A stretch of DNA of 64,000 bases from Pseudonocardia sp. HH130630-07 (GCF_001698125.1 NZ_CP013854.1:310001-374000), one strand, 5' to 3'. Positions 7,880-17,188 are shown, counted from the stretch's first letter. Notes: generated by a model from the letters alone, not told the origin. Numbers and translations: made by a program.

Positions 7880-7917
7880 GGTGCGCGGGCGGCACGGTGC
7901 CGGACCGCCCGCACACC
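7880..7917 (-). terminator. Terminator hairpin of the Hip1-like gene
   Basis: GGTG-C-GCGGGCGG (7880-7892) pairs with CCGCCCGC-A-CACC (7905-7917), a 13-bp GC stem with one mismatch and a 12-base loop, 5 bases past the stop of the minus-strand protease gene. It separates that gene from the glnA2 promoter. Confidence 0.6.
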
Positions 7918-7921
7918 CGGT

Positions 7922-9583
7922 TCACGCCGGGGCAAGGGTGCACTCGGCGCCCTCGTCGGGCAGCTTGAGGTCCACGAGGTAGTCCACGACCAGCTTGTCC
8001 ACGCAGGGATCACCCTGCAGCGACGCGCCGTGCTGGTTGCCGTTGACCTTGATCAGGTTGCCGCCGAGCTGGTCGGCGAGGTCGACACCGGCCTGGTACG
8101 GCGTCGCCGGGTCGCCGGTGACGGACACCACGACGACCGGGGCGAGCCCGTCGACCTGCGGGGTGTGCGGCTCGGCGGTCGGGGGGACCGACCAGAACGC
8201 GCACGCGTCCCGGGCGCCGACCGGGCCGCGCCCGGTGGAGCGGAACGGGGCCGCCTCGTCCGCGGCGCGGGCCAGCTCGGCCGCCTCGGCCGGGTCGGTG
8301 ATCGCCGGCTGGTTCACACAGCTGATCGACTGGAACACCTGCAGCATGTTCGAGTAGGAGCCCTGCTCGTCGCGCTGGTGGTAGAGGTCGGCGAGCAGCA
8401 TGAGGATGTCGCCGTTGCCGGTCGCGACCTGCGAGATGCCGCGCTGCAGGGCCGGCCAGAGCTGGGAGACGTAGAGCGCCTGGCTCACCCCGGTCTGGGC
8501 GTCGTCGAAGCTCAGGGTCCGCCCGTCGCTGGTCGGGACCGGCCGGTCGAGCAGCGGCTGCACGACCGTCTGGAAGGCGCGGGTGGCCTGGGCCGGGTCG
8601 GTGCCCAGCGGGCAGTTGGGCCGGCTCGTGCAGTCCTTCGCGAACGCGTCGAACGCCAGCTGGAACCCGGCGTTCTGCTTCACCGCGGAGTCGGTCGGCG
8701 ACTGGGTCGGGTCGACCGCCCCGTCCAGCAGCAGGGCGCGGACGTTCTGCGGGAACGCCTCGGCGTAGGCGGTGCCGAGCTCGGTGCCGTAGGAGAACCC
8801 GGCGTAGGTCATCTTCTCGTCGCCCACGACCGCCCGCAGGATGTCCATGTCCTTCGCGACGTCGCGGGTGCCCACGTTGGCCAGCACGTCGGTGCCGGTG
8901 CGCTCGGCGCACCGGTCGGCGTACTCCTTGTTGCGGGCCTCGGCCGCGGCGATCCCGGCGGGCGACGGGTCGGCGAAGACCCTGGTGCGGTCGGTGTCGT
9001 TCTCCTCGTCGGTCAGGCACTCGATCTTCGGCTCGCTGGCGCCGGTGCCACGGGGGTCGAACCCGATCATGTCGAACCGGTCGCCGAGCCCGGCCGCCGC
9101 CCAGCCCGCGGCCGAGCTCGCCATGAACGACGTGCCCGACCCGCCGGGACCGCCGGGATCGGCGAACACCGAGCCGATCCGGTCGCCGGTGGCCTTCTTG
9201 CGCAGCAGCGCGATCTGCATGGTCTCGCCGCCCGGCTGGGCGTAGTCCTGCGGGACGGTGACCCGGGTGCAGTCGAACTGCGGGTCGGCGAAGGCCTGCT
9301 GGTCCTGCGTGGTCTGCGCGTAGTCGCCGCACGGGCCCCAGGACAGCTCCTGGGTGTAGAACTGCGCCAGCTCCGGCGGGTCCTGCGCGGTCGGCACCTC
9401 GTTCGAGGTGTTCCCGATGCCCGAGCACGCTCCGGTGACCATGAGCACCGCCGAGCCGAGCGCCGCGACCGCCGTCGCCCGCCCGCCCGCCCCGCCGCCG
9501 GGGCCACGGTCGGGGCGGTGGGGGCACGGAGCGGGGGCCGCGGGGGCGCAGCAGGCGGGCGAGCATGACCGCGAGCATGCCAT
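7922..9583 (-). CDS. Exported alpha/beta-hydrolase lipoprotein with TAP-like C-terminal domain (Hip1/CaeA-like protease)
   Basis: 553 residues from ATG 9583. A lipobox (LMVTGAC, lipid-modified Cys about residue 53) follows a long, Ala/Pro-rich N-region, longer than a normal signal peptide. The alpha/beta-hydrolase fold shows an oxyanion segment (DPGGPGGSG), the nucleophile elbow AGFSYGTELG (Ser about 264), and near the C-terminus the TAP domain with VVSVTGDPATPY (Asp) and NQHGAS (His). Family members are serine aminopeptidases/proteases of the cell envelope. The position between glnA2 and a divergent panB is the position of Hip1 (Rv2224c) in M. tuberculosis, supporting orthology. Confidence 0.88.
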   Translation of the reverse strand: MACSRSCSPACCAPAAPAPCPHRPDRGPGGGAGGRATAVAALGSAVLMVTGACSGIGNTSNEVPTAQDPPELAQFYTQELSWGPCGDYAQTTQDQQAFADPQFDCTRVTVPQDYAQPGGETMQIALLRKKATGDRIGSVFADPGGPGGSGTSFMASSAAGWAAAGLGDRFDMIGFDPRGTGASEPKIECLTDEENDTDRTRVFADPSPAGIAAAEARNKEYADRCAERTGTDVLANVGTRDVAKDMDILRAVVGDEKMTYAGFSYGTELGTAYAEAFPQNVRALLLDGAVDPTQSPTDSAVKQNAGFQLAFDAFAKDCTSRPNCPLGTDPAQATRAFQTVVQPLLDRPVPTSDGRTLSFDDAQTGVSQALYVSQLWPALQRGISQVATGNGDILMLLADLYHQRDEQGSYSNMLQVFQSISCVNQPAITDPAEAAELARAADEAAPFRSTGRGPVGARDACAFWSVPPTAEPHTPQVDGLAPVVVVSVTGDPATPYQAGVDLADQLGGNLIKVNGNQHGASLQGDPCVDKLVVDYLVDLKLPDEGAECTLAPA

Positions 9584-9746
9584 CGACCCCCGACGGTGAC
9601 CGGGCGCGGGGCTCGACCGGCCGGTGACCGTCCCCACACGAGCGCCCCGCCCCCCGGCCACCGGGTGCACCCTGGCCATCGCCACCGACGGCGAACCCGG
9701 GGACCCGCGAGCAGCGCGGGCCTCGAGGCACGGAAGGAGCTCACAG

Positions 9747-10601
9747 GTGAGCGAACACTCCCAGAACGAGGTCGAGGCGCCCTACCGCACGCCCGCCGCC
9801 CCACCGAGGCGCACCCGCGTCCACCACCTCCGGCAGTGGAAGGAGGAGGGCCGGCGCTGGCCGATGCTGACCGCCTACGACGTCTACTCCGCCGAGATCT
9901 TCGACGACGCCGGCATCCCGGTCCTGCTCGTCGGCGACTCGGCCGGGAACAACGTCTTCGGCCACGACAACACCATCCCGGTGACGGTCGACGACCTGCT
10001 GCCGCTGACCAGGGCGGTCGTCCGGGGCGCGCGCAGCGCGCTGGTGGTGGCCGACCTCCCGTTCGGCAGCTACCAGATCTCGCCCGCCCAGGCGCAGGAG
10101 TCCGCGTTCCGGTTCATGAAGGAGGCCGGGGCGCACGCGGTGAAGCTGGAGGGCGGCGCCCGGTTCGCGCCCCAGGTCGAGGCGCTGACCACCTCCGGTG
10201 TGCCGGTGATGGGGCACCTCGGGTTCACCCCGCAGAGCGAGCACGCGCTCGGCGGGTTCCGGATCCAGGGCCGGGGCGACGCCGCGGACCGGCTGGTCGC
10301 GGACGCGCTCGCGGTCCAGGAGGCCGGGGCGTTCGCGGTGGTGCTGGAGATGGTCCCCGCCGACGTCGCGAAGCGGGTGACCGGCGAGCTGCGGATCCCG
10401 ACCGTCGGGATCGGTGCCGGCCCGGACTGCGACGCGCAGGTGCTGGTCTGGTCGGACATGGCCGGGATGAACCGCGGCCGGGCGCCGCGCTTCGTGAAGC
10501 GCTACGCCGAGGTCGGTGAGGTGCTGCGGGGTGCGGCCGCCGCGTTCGCCGCGGACGTCCGCGACGGCGAGTACCCGGCCGAGGAGCACAGCTACCGCTG
10601 A
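9747..10601 (+). CDS. panB: 3-methyl-2-oxobutanoate hydroxymethyltransferase
   Basis: PanB transfers a hydroxymethyl group from 5,10-methylene-tetrahydrofolate to alpha-ketoisovalerate, making ketopantoate, the first step of pantothenate/CoA synthesis. The 284-residue protein shows [36 protein letters not shown] (metal Asp), the KLEGG substrate segment, GHLGFTPQS and [12 protein letters not shown] with the catalytic Glu. The GTG start at 9747 is chosen for AAGGAGC 6 bases upstream and because it gives the family length. It is divergent from the Hip1-like gene with about 160 bases between, the same arrangement as Rv2224c-Rv2225. Confidence 0.96.
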   Translation: MSEHSQNEVEAPYRTPAAPPRRTRVHHLRQWKEEGRRWPMLTAYDVYSAEIFDDAGIPVLLVGDSAGNNVFGHDNTIPVTVDDLLPLTRAVVRGARSALVVADLPFGSYQISPAQAQESAFRFMKEAGAHAVKLEGGARFAPQVEALTTSGVPVMGHLGFTPQSEHALGGFRIQGRGDAADRLVADALAVQEAGAFAVVLEMVPADVAKRVTGELRIPTVGIGAGPDCDAQVLVWSDMAGMNRGRAPRFVKRYAEVGEVLRGAAAAFAADVRDGEYPAEEHSYR

Positions 10602-10605
10602 GCGT

Positions 10606-10657
10606 CCGCTCCGGCGGCGGTCAGGGCGCGACGCCCGCGATACCGCCGCCGGAGCGG
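10606..10657. terminator. Bidirectional terminator between panB and the GCS2 gene
   Basis: A perfect 16-bp stem (10606-10621 with 10642-10657) encloses a loop that itself holds a small GGGCG/CGCCC hairpin. It lies 4 bases past the panB stop. Its right part is the 3' coding end of the convergent ligase gene, which stops at 10621. Confidence 0.7.
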
Positions 10658-11757
10658 TACCGGTCGAGCATCCGCGCGGCGGGGGTGTCCCGCCGCTCCA
10701 GCCGCTCGCGCAGCAGGGCGAGCCCCCCGGCGTGGTCCGGCTCGGCGCGCAGGGCCGTCTCGGCGGCCGCCAGGACGGCCCGCGACCCGGCGCGCACCGC
10801 GGCGTCGGTCCAGCCGAGCAGCGCCGACCGGCGGTGCGCGGCCGGGTCCGGGGTACGCCGCCGTCCGGGCAGGGTCCCGTCGCGCAGCAGGCCGGTGAGC
10901 AGGCTGAGCAGCGCACCCGGCAGGCCGGTGCCGCACCCGGCGGCCGGCTCCTCCCCCTCGATCACCGGGACCGCGTCGAACGCCTTGAACTCGATCCGCC
11001 CGATCTCGCCGGGGATGCCCGCGTGCCGCACCAGGCTCGGGTCGGTCGGCAGCAGCGGCGCGCCGGGTTCGAGGTAGGCCAGCGCGGCCGGGCGCAGGCC
11101 GGTCCGGCGGAAGGTCCGTGCGGACAGCCCGCCCCACGGGCGGCCGTCGCGGAACGGCGAGGAGAACGACCACGGCACCAGGTACGGGCTGTAGTGGGTG
11201 AGCTTCGCCGCGGCGTCGGCCAGCACGGCGGGATCGGTGCCCGCCCCGGGGAAGGACAGGTTGAGGTCGGGGCCCCAGGTGACCATGTGCAGCGGGGCGG
11301 TCCGCTCCTCGGGCGAGGACGCCATGAGGGCGCGCTCGTGGGCGTTCGGCGGCGGATCGAGCCGGTAGGACGAGCGCAGCGGATGGTGCCCGACGGCGAC
11401 CGGCCGCAGCCCGTGCCGGCGGGCGACCTCGGCGAGCCGGGACGCGGCGGCGGTCAGCGCGGCTCCCGCGGCGGCGGCCGAGTCGTGCACGGCCGTCCGG
11501 ATCTCGATGCCCTTGGGGTCGAACCGGGCGAGCTCGCCGTCGTCGCCGAGCCGCTCGTAGCCCTCGGCGTACCAGTGCTTGCGGCGGATCCCGGCGTCGC
11601 CGATCCGCAGGTCGCGCTGCCCGTCCGGGAAGTCGGGGAGCTCGTCGACGATCGCCGCGACGGCGTCGTGGGTGAGGACGGCGAAGTCGGCCAGCGACCC
11701 GTCCGGGTACAGCAGGGCCAGTTCGTGCTCGATCCCGTACCGCGCGGCGCCCCGCAT
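10621..11757 (-). CDS. Glutamate-cysteine ligase family protein (GCS2/YbdK-like)
   Basis: A 378-residue protein with GCS2-type features: YGIEHELALLYPDG at the N-terminus (the IExE acidic metal/ATP motif region), RPVAVGHHPL in place of the usual GTHP motif, GPDLNLSFPGAG, YSPYLVPWSFSSPF and RIEFKAFDAVP. Relatives are carboxylate-amine ligases joining glutamate and cysteine or a related amine. In mycothiol producers the true substrate is unclear. EgtA-type ligases of ergothioneine synthesis are somewhat longer, and no egt genes lie nearby. The ATG at 11757 opens directly on the conserved motif. Confidence 0.75.
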   Translation of the reverse strand: MRGAARYGIEHELALLYPDGSLADFAVLTHDAVAAIVDELPDFPDGQRDLRIGDAGIRRKHWYAEGYERLGDDGELARFDPKGIEIRTAVHDSAAAAGAALTAAASRLAEVARRHGLRPVAVGHHPLRSSYRLDPPPNAHERALMASSPEERTAPLHMVTWGPDLNLSFPGAGTDPAVLADAAAKLTHYSPYLVPWSFSSPFRDGRPWGGLSARTFRRTGLRPAALAYLEPGAPLLPTDPSLVRHAGIPGEIGRIEFKAFDAVPVIEGEEPAAGCGTGLPGALLSLLTGLLRDGTLPGRRRTPDPAAHRRSALLGWTDAAVRAGSRAVLAAAETALRAEPDHAGGLALLRERLERRDTPAARMLDRYRSGGGIAGVAP

Positions 11758-11948
11758 CGATCACCCCTCGTGTCCACCCGGTCCCCGACCGTACCGGCGG
11801 GGACCCCCGTCCCCGGTGTGATCCCGCACCGGCGCCCGGCCGTGCCCGATCCGTGCCCGATCCGGTCTGGACATCGGTGCGCCGAGCGGTCAGCCTGGTG
11901 ACGACGGCCACATCAGGTCGGCCGGGAGCCCCGAGCGCGGGAGGCGTC

Positions 11949-12116
11949 ATGAGACTGGGTCGCAAGATCTCCGAGGGCTACACGGTGGACCACGAGGCCG
12001 ATCGCGTCGCCGCCGCGCAGGAGTCGCCGCTGCCCGCGCCCGTGCCGGAGCCCGGTCTCGCCGAGTGGGCACCGGCCGGCTCGGAGCCGGCGCGCTCGGG
12101 GTCGCGCGAGGATTGA
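11949..12116 (+). CDS. Small conserved-looking protein of unknown function
   Basis: A 55-residue frame, MRLGRKISEGYTVDHEADRV then a Pro/Glu-rich tail (LPAPVPEPGLAEW). It has an excellent ribosome site, GGGAGG 4 bases before ATG. The stop is one base before the ATG of the following Cys-rich gene, so the two are almost certainly co-translated. There are no membrane segment, Cys or known motif. Too short for me to assign a family. Confidence 0.7.
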   Translation: MRLGRKISEGYTVDHEADRVAAAQESPLPAPVPEPGLAEWAPAGSEPARSGSRED

Positions 12117-12117
12117 G

Positions 12118-12942
12118 ATGTCACGCGGCCTGTTCCGCCGCACGCCGCAGGAGCACCCCACCGGCCCGCTGGACGGGCACAAGCTGGCCTTCCCGATGCT
12201 GTCCGCGGACGGCACGACGGCCGGGTTCAGCGGGGTCACGCTCGGTCGTGCGCACGTCTACCGGACCGTGGACGACGCCGTCTGCGCCCACGGGTGCCGG
12301 CACGCGTGCCCGTCGCGGTGGTGCGACTGCGGCTTCTACTGCTTCCATTCCGAGTCCGACGCCCGCGAGCTCGCCTGCGCGCCCGAGCACCAGGGCGCGG
12401 TGCTGCTCGAGGTGGCCGTGTCCGGCCGCTTCCGGCGCTACGAGCTGGGCCTGCGCTACTCGCGGCAGCGCGTGCGGGCGGTCCGGCTGCGGGCGTGCCG
12501 GTGCGGTGCGCCGGTCACGGCGCTCGCCGACACCGGCGCGGGCCAGCACGGCTGGCGGCGGCTGGAACCGGTGTGCGCGCGCTGCTGCGGGGCACGCCCG
12601 GTGCTGCCGCCGGACCGGTTCGCCCGCCTCGCCCGGGTCGCCCTGCTCCCGCACGACGTCCCGGCCGGGCCGCTGACGCCCGCGCGGATCGCGCCCGGGT
12701 CCGGTGGCGGGCCGCTGGACGACTCCGCGTTCGGTGCGCCGCCGGACCGGGCCGACGAGCTGTTCACCCCGGCCGAGGAGCAGGACGGGCCGGGGCCGGG
12801 CGGCGGCGATCCGATGGCCGCCGCCGGGGCCGTCGCCGTGCTCACCGCGGAGATGGCGTTGCTGCAGGCCCGCCTGGACGAGATGGCCCGGCAACTGGGC
12901 CGGGCCAGCGCCCGCCTCGACGACCTGGAGGGCCGGGACTGA
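12118..12942 (+). CDS. Cys-rich protein of unknown function with C-terminal coiled coil
   Basis: I do not recognise the function. The 274 residues fall into three parts. A Cys/His-rich block at about 58-85 reads CAHGCRHACPSRWC then DCGFYCFH. A second Cys cluster at about 125-165 has ACRCGAP and PVCARCCGARP, resembling zinc ribbons. An acidic linker then leads to a C-terminal helix with heptads (LTAEMALLQARLDEMARQLG) suited to coiled-coil pairing. The H-x-P-x-x-x-C-x-CG-x-Y pattern occurs in small actinobacterial proteins of unknown role. It starts 1 base after the 55-residue gene and ends before a hairpin repeat. Confidence 0.75.
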   Translation: MSRGLFRRTPQEHPTGPLDGHKLAFPMLSADGTTAGFSGVTLGRAHVYRTVDDAVCAHGCRHACPSRWCDCGFYCFHSESDARELACAPEHQGAVLLEVAVSGRFRRYELGLRYSRQRVRAVRLRACRCGAPVTALADTGAGQHGWRRLEPVCARCCGARPVLPPDRFARLARVALLPHDVPAGPLTPARIAPGSGGGPLDDSAFGAPPDRADELFTPAEEQDGPGPGGGDPMAAAGAVAVLTAEMALLQARLDEMARQLGRASARLDDLEGRD

Positions 12943-12978
12943 CCCTCCCTCCCCCACTCACCCCCCGCCGCGCCGGTC

Positions 12979-13027
12979 CACTCATGGAGCTTCGGCCTCG
13001 TCACACCGGGCCGAAGCTCCATGAGTG
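12979..13027. repeat. Intergenic hairpin repeat, copy 3
   Basis: The 19-bp arms 12979-12997 and 13009-13027 pair perfectly around an 11-base loop. The arm is nearly identical to the copies at 6319 and 6398. It again lies between convergent genes (stops at 12942 and 13063) and may serve as a bidirectional terminator. Confidence 0.85.
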
Positions 13028-13062
13028 CGACAGGGGCGGGGTGCGCGGGGAGGGGCCGGGGC

Positions 13063-13830
13063 TCAGAGCCAGACCGGCAGCGGTGGCGGGACGGCGCCGC
13101 CCGCGTCGCGCAGGCCCTTGCCGTACAGGCGGCCGAGCAGCCAGGCGATGAGGTCCACGGCCCGCCCGCGGACCGTGCCGAGGTCGGGCGGCGGGCCGTC
13201 GGGGCCGTCCGGGCCGGGACCGAACGTGCGCGTCTGCCCGGTGCGGCTCTCCTCCAGCCGTACCCGGGGACAGCCGGGGCGGGTCTCCAGCGTCGCGGCC
13301 ACGTCGGCGACGAGCACCGTGCGCATGGGGACCGGCAGGTCGGCGAAGGACGCCCCGACGTCGAGGTCGACGGCGTGCACCCAGACCTCACGGGCCCGCA
13401 GCCACGGGACGGCCATCGCCTCGACCTCGTCGCCACGCGAGGTGAGGACGCGCGTCGACCAGCTCTTCTGCGGCGTGGCCCGCACCGCGTCGGCCAGCCG
13501 GTCCGACGAGGCGACGACGTCGGCCCGGATCTCGTCCGGGCCGCGCCGTGCGCCGTCGGCGATGTCGGCGTCGCGCTGCCCGGGGCTGCTGTAGGCGGGC
13601 GTCCGCTCCCCCGTACGGGCCCAGTGCAGGAGGTTGACCATCGCGTCCGCGTTGCGGGCGACGTGGGTCAGCACGTGCGCCCGCGTCCAGCCGGGCAGCA
13701 GCGACGGCGCGCCGAACGCCTCGTCGCCCATCCGCGTCATCAGGCCGCGCAGGTGGGCCTGGCCGTCCGCGGCCCAGGCCAGCGAGTCGGCGGTGGGAGG
13801 AGGGACGGCTACCGGTACATCGTCGGTCAC
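13063..13830 (-). CDS. Maleylpyruvate isomerase, mycothiol-dependent
   Basis: A 255-residue DinB-fold protein of the mycothiol-dependent maleylpyruvate isomerase family. The zinc-site region reads PGWTRAHVLTHVARNADAM near residue 50, and the later REVWVHAVDLDVG matches the second metal-ligand block. The C-terminal SCP2-like part holds RGRAVDLIAWLLGR. It would convert maleylpyruvate to fumarylpyruvate in gentisate breakdown. The GTG at 13830 overlaps the stop of the upstream fumarylpyruvate hydrolase gene by four bases (GTGA), so the two are translationally coupled. Confidence 0.85.
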   Translation of the reverse strand: MTDDVPVAVPPPTADSLAWAADGQAHLRGLMTRMGDEAFGAPSLLPGWTRAHVLTHVARNADAMVNLLHWARTGERTPAYSSPGQRDADIADGARRGPDEIRADVVASSDRLADAVRATPQKSWSTRVLTSRGDEVEAMAVPWLRAREVWVHAVDLDVGASFADLPVPMRTVLVADVAATLETRPGCPRVRLEESRTGQTRTFGPGPDGPDGPPPDLGTVRGRAVDLIAWLLGRLYGKGLRDAGGAVPPPLPVWL

Positions 13831-14666
13831 CGCAGGTTCCGCGCGACGTTGCGGCACTCGCCGACGCCCTCGACGGCGGTGACGATCTCGCACCCGTCGG
13901 TCAGGTAGCGCGGCGGCGTGCGCGCGTCGCCGACGCCGCCGGGGGTCCCGGTGGCGATCACGTCGCCGGGGTTGAGGGTGACGATCGTCGACAGGTAGCG
14001 GACCAGGTCGAGCACACCGAAGACGAGCTGGTCGGTGGTCGAGTCCTGCATCGTCTCGCCGCTCAGCTCGGAGCGGATGCGCAGCGCGCCGCCGTCGGCC
14101 GGATCGGCGGACAGCTCGTCCGGGGTGACCAGCTCCGGGCCCAGCGGGGTCGAGTGCTCCCACGTCTTGCCCTGCAGGAACTGCTTCGTCCGGCGCTGGT
14201 AGTCGCGCATGCTGACGTCGTTGAGCACGGTGTAGCCGGCGATCGCCGAGCGCGCGGCCTCGGCGTCGGCGTGCCGGACCGCGTGCCCGATGACGATCGC
14301 CAGCTCGGCCTCGAAGTCGACCCGGTCGGATTCGGGCGGCAGCTCGATCTCGTCCCGCGCGCCGATCAGCGCCGGGGCGAACTTCGCGAACACCGTGGGG
14401 TACTCGGGCAGCTCGTTGCCCATCTCGAGCACGTGGTCGCGGTAGTTCAGCCCGACGCAGATGATCTTCTCGGGCGACGGGACCAACGGCGCGAGGTCGA
14501 GGTTCGCGGCGTCGTGCACCGGGCCGTCGGCGGCCGCGGCGTGCGCCGCCCAGTCCGGGCGCTCCAGCAGGGCGCGGACGTCCGCCTCCCCCGTCTCGAC
14601 GGCGCTGTCGCCGTCGACCCGCACCGCCCGGTGCCCGGTCGCGGTCCGGATCGTCGCGAGCCTCAT
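13827..14666 (-). CDS. Fumarylacetoacetate hydrolase family protein (probable fumarylpyruvate hydrolase)
   Basis: The 279-residue protein carries the family core: KIICVGLNYRDHVLEMG, DFEAELAIVIG (metal-binding Glu residues), LNDVSMRDYQRR and IATGTPGGVG near the end. The enzyme would hydrolyse fumarylpyruvate to fumarate and pyruvate. Coupling by a 4-base overlap to maleylpyruvate isomerase strongly favours the gentisate route over tyrosine catabolism. No gentisate 1,2-dioxygenase is in the window. The start at ATG 14666 gives MRLATIRTATGHRAV, the usual N-terminus. Confidence 0.88.
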   Translation of the reverse strand: MRLATIRTATGHRAVRVDGDSAVETGEADVRALLERPDWAAHAAAADGPVHDAANLDLAPLVPSPEKIICVGLNYRDHVLEMGNELPEYPTVFAKFAPALIGARDEIELPPESDRVDFEAELAIVIGHAVRHADAEAARSAIAGYTVLNDVSMRDYQRRTKQFLQGKTWEHSTPLGPELVTPDELSADPADGGALRIRSELSGETMQDSTTDQLVFGVLDLVRYLSTIVTLNPGDVIATGTPGGVGDARTPPRYLTDGCEIVTAVEGVGECRNVARNLR

Positions 14667-14809
14667 CGTGCGTGCCCCTCCCGTGTCGCCTCGTGGCCGC
14701 CGTCGAGCGTCCGGCGCTGAGTCTGCGCCACCGCGGGCACGCACGGTAGCCAGGGGGTGGGTCGGCGGCGTCCGGGCCGGTCACACGGGCGGGCCCGGAC
14801 GCCGCCGGA

Positions 14810-17188
14810 TCAGATCGCCCCGGCCTCGTCGGTCGAGCCGCCACCGCGGACCGGGAGGTCGTCGAACACCGCCGGCGGCTCGCGCCAGGAGTCCTCCGGG
14901 GTGCCGGCCCGGGCCGCGGACACCGCCCGCCACACCCGTTCCGGGGTGCACGGCAGGTCGATGTGCCGGACGCCGAGATCGGACACCGCGTCGACCACGG
15001 CGTTCTGCACCGCTGGGGTCGACCCGATCGTCGCCGACTCGCCGATCCCCTTGGCCCCGAGCGAGTTCAGCGGCGTCGGCGTCTCGGTGGTGACCGCCTC
15101 GAACGCGAACATGTCGGCGGCGGTGGGGATCGTGTACGCGGCGAGGCTGGCGGTCATCGGCTCGCCCTCGTCGCTGTAGAGCACCTGCTCGTGCAGCGCC
15201 TGCGCGATGCCCTGGGCCATGCCGCCGTGCTGCTGGCCCTCGACGAGCAGCGGGTTGAGGATCCGGCCGCAGTCGTCGACGGCGATGTGGCGCAGCGGGG
15301 TGACCCGCCCGGTGTCGATGTCCACCTCCACGACCGACAGGTGCGCCCCGAACGGGAACGTCGCCCCCGCCTGCTCGGAGTCCAGCCCGACGTGCAGCTC
15401 CTCACCGGTGGTCGCCGCGTGCGCGTGCACCTCGGGCCATCCGGTGGACGGCCCGCCGGGCACCCCCGCCACGCCGAACCGGCCGTCGGTGGTGATCTCG
15501 ACGTCCTCCGCGGACGCCTCCAGCAGCGTGGCGGCGATCTTGCGGGCCCGCTCGTACAGCTCGTGCGCCGCCTCGGAGACCGCGGTGCCGCCCAGCTGCA
15601 GCGACCGGGAGCCGCCGGTACCGGCGCCGCGCGGCACCCGTGCGGTGTCCGACTGGACGTAGGTGATCTTCTCCAGCGGGATCCCCAGCCGGTCGGAGAC
15701 GAGCATCGAGAACGACGTCGCGTGCCCCTGCCCGTGGGCCGACGTCCCGGCCGAGACGGTGGCCGTGCCGTCGGCGTGCACCGTGACCGAGCCGTACTCG
15801 CCGCCACCGCCACCGGCCGTCACCTCGACGTAGGCGGCGATCCCGATGCCGAGCCGGACCGGCTCGCCGGCGTCGCGGCGACGGGCCTGCTCGGCCCGCA
15901 GGTCGTCGTACCCGGCCAGGCGCAGGGCCTCGCGCAGCGGGAGGTCGTAGTCCCCGACGTCGTAGGCGGCACCGGTGGGCGTGGTGTGCGGGAAGACGTC
16001 GTTGGCCAGGAAGTTGCGCCGGCGCAGTTCCACCGGGTCCATGCCCAGCTCGGCGGCCGCGATGTCGACGAGCCGTTCCAGGTGGGCGGCCGCCTCGGGA
16101 CGGCCGGCGCCGCGGAAGGCGCCCATCGGTGTGGTGTTGGTCAGCGCGGCGACCGCGTCGTACCGGACCGCCGGGATGTCGTAGACGCCGGGAGCCATCA
16201 GGTACGTCATGTGCAGCGGCAGCGCGCCGCCGAAGCCGGCGTAGGCGCCGGAGTCGCCGACGACCCGGGCCCGCAGACCGGTCATCCGGCCGTCGGCGGT
16301 GAGGCCGAGCTCGTAGTAGCCGACCTGGCCGCGGCCGTGCGGCATCGAGACCAGGTTCTCCGAACGGGTCTCGACCCAGGTCAGCGGACGGCCCAGGGCC
16401 CGCGCCGCACCGGTGACGGCGGTGTGCTCGGCGAGCACACCGGCCTTGGCCCCGAACCCGCCGCCCACGTGCGGCGCGATCACCCGGACGCGCTCCGGGT
16501 CGAGCTCGAACAGGCCGGCGAGCTGGGCGCGGAAGCCGTGCGGCATCTGGGTGGACACGTGCACGGTGAGATCGAAGTCGCCGTCCGCCGGGTCCGGCGC
16601 GGGATCGACGACGACGGCGTTGCCCTCCAGCGGCACCGCGGCCACCCGCTGGTTCACCATCCGGGCCCGGGCGACGACCTCGGCGCCGGCCAGCGGGTCC
16701 GGCTCCGGGCCGCGCTGGCCGGCGGCGAGGTTGCTGCCGTACTCCGGGAACTGCAGCTCGGCCCCCTCGGCGAGGGCCGCCTCCGGGTCCACGACGGCGG
16801 GCAGCGGCTCGTAGTCGACCTCGACCAGCTCCGCTGCGTCCACGGCCAGCGCCCGGGTCTCGGCGACCACGAGTGCGACGGCCTCGCCGACGAACCGGAC
16901 CCGGTCGGTCGCCAGCGGCGGGCGCGGCAGCTCCGGGTTGAGCACCATCAGCCCGTGGTGGGCGGGGAGACCGAGGTCGGCGGCGGTGTAGACGGCGAGC
17001 ACGCCGGGCGCGGCCGCGGCCTCCCCGGTGTCGATACCAGTGACGAGCGCGTGGGCCAGCGGCGAGCGGACGAACGCCACGTGCGCCAGACCCTCCCGCC
17101 GCAGGTTCCCGACGTAGGTGCTCGCACCGGTGATGAGGTCGGCGTCCTCGACGCGGCGGACGGAGGTTCCCAGGATCGAGCCAGGCAT
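14810..17188 (-). CDS. Xanthine dehydrogenase family molybdopterin-binding subunit (form II CoxL-like)
   Basis: The 792-residue large subunit of the molybdenum hydroxylase family binds molybdopterin cytosine dinucleotide. Visible are [15 protein letters not shown] at the N-terminus, [10 protein letters not shown], the active-site loop [11 protein letters not shown] (AYRGAGR-like, form II, not the CSFR loop of true CO dehydrogenases), [10 protein letters not shown] and the catalytic-Glu segment [12 protein letters not shown]. The substrate is unknown. Neither the FAD subunit (CoxM) nor the 2Fe-2S subunit (CoxS) is adjacent, so either partners are elsewhere or the protein is an orphan. It lies 143 bases upstream of the gentisate genes on the same strand. 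Confidence 0.9.
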   Translation of the reverse strand: MPGSILGTSVRRVEDADLITGASTYVGNLRREGLAHVAFVRSPLAHALVTGIDTGEAAAAPGVLAVYTAADLGLPAHHGLMVLNPELPRPPLATDRVRFVGEAVALVVAETRALAVDAAELVEVDYEPLPAVVDPEAALAEGAELQFPEYGSNLAAGQRGPEPDPLAGAEVVARARMVNQRVAAVPLEGNAVVVDPAPDPADGDFDLTVHVSTQMPHGFRAQLAGLFELDPERVRVIAPHVGGGFGAKAGVLAEHTAVTGAARALGRPLTWVETRSENLVSMPHGRGQVGYYELGLTADGRMTGLRARVVGDSGAYAGFGGALPLHMTYLMAPGVYDIPAVRYDAVAALTNTTPMGAFRGAGRPEAAAHLERLVDIAAAELGMDPVELRRRNFLANDVFPHTTPTGAAYDVGDYDLPLREALRLAGYDDLRAEQARRRDAGEPVRLGIGIAAYVEVTAGGGGGEYGSVTVHADGTATVSAGTSAHGQGHATSFSMLVSDRLGIPLEKITYVQSDTARVPRGAGTGGSRSLQLGGTAVSEAAHELYERARKIAATLLEASAEDVEITTDGRFGVAGVPGGPSTGWPEVHAHAATTGEELHVGLDSEQAGATFPFGAHLSVVEVDIDTGRVTPLRHIAVDDCGRILNPLLVEGQQHGGMAQGIAQALHEQVLYSDEGEPMTASLAAYTIPTAADMFAFEAVTTETPTPLNSLGAKGIGESATIGSTPAVQNAVVDAVSDLGVRHIDLPCTPERVWRAVSAARAGTPEDSWREPPAVFDDLPVRGGGSTDEAGAI

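Noticed and set aside
6899-9568. 889-codon open frame opposite glnA2 and the Hip1-like gene
   Set aside because: Spans two real genes and their intergenic region in antisense; no domains.
14666-14810. An additional short gene between the fumarylpyruvate hydrolase and CoxL genes
   Set aside because: The open frame there is only the upstream extension of the hydrolase frame, without a start signal.
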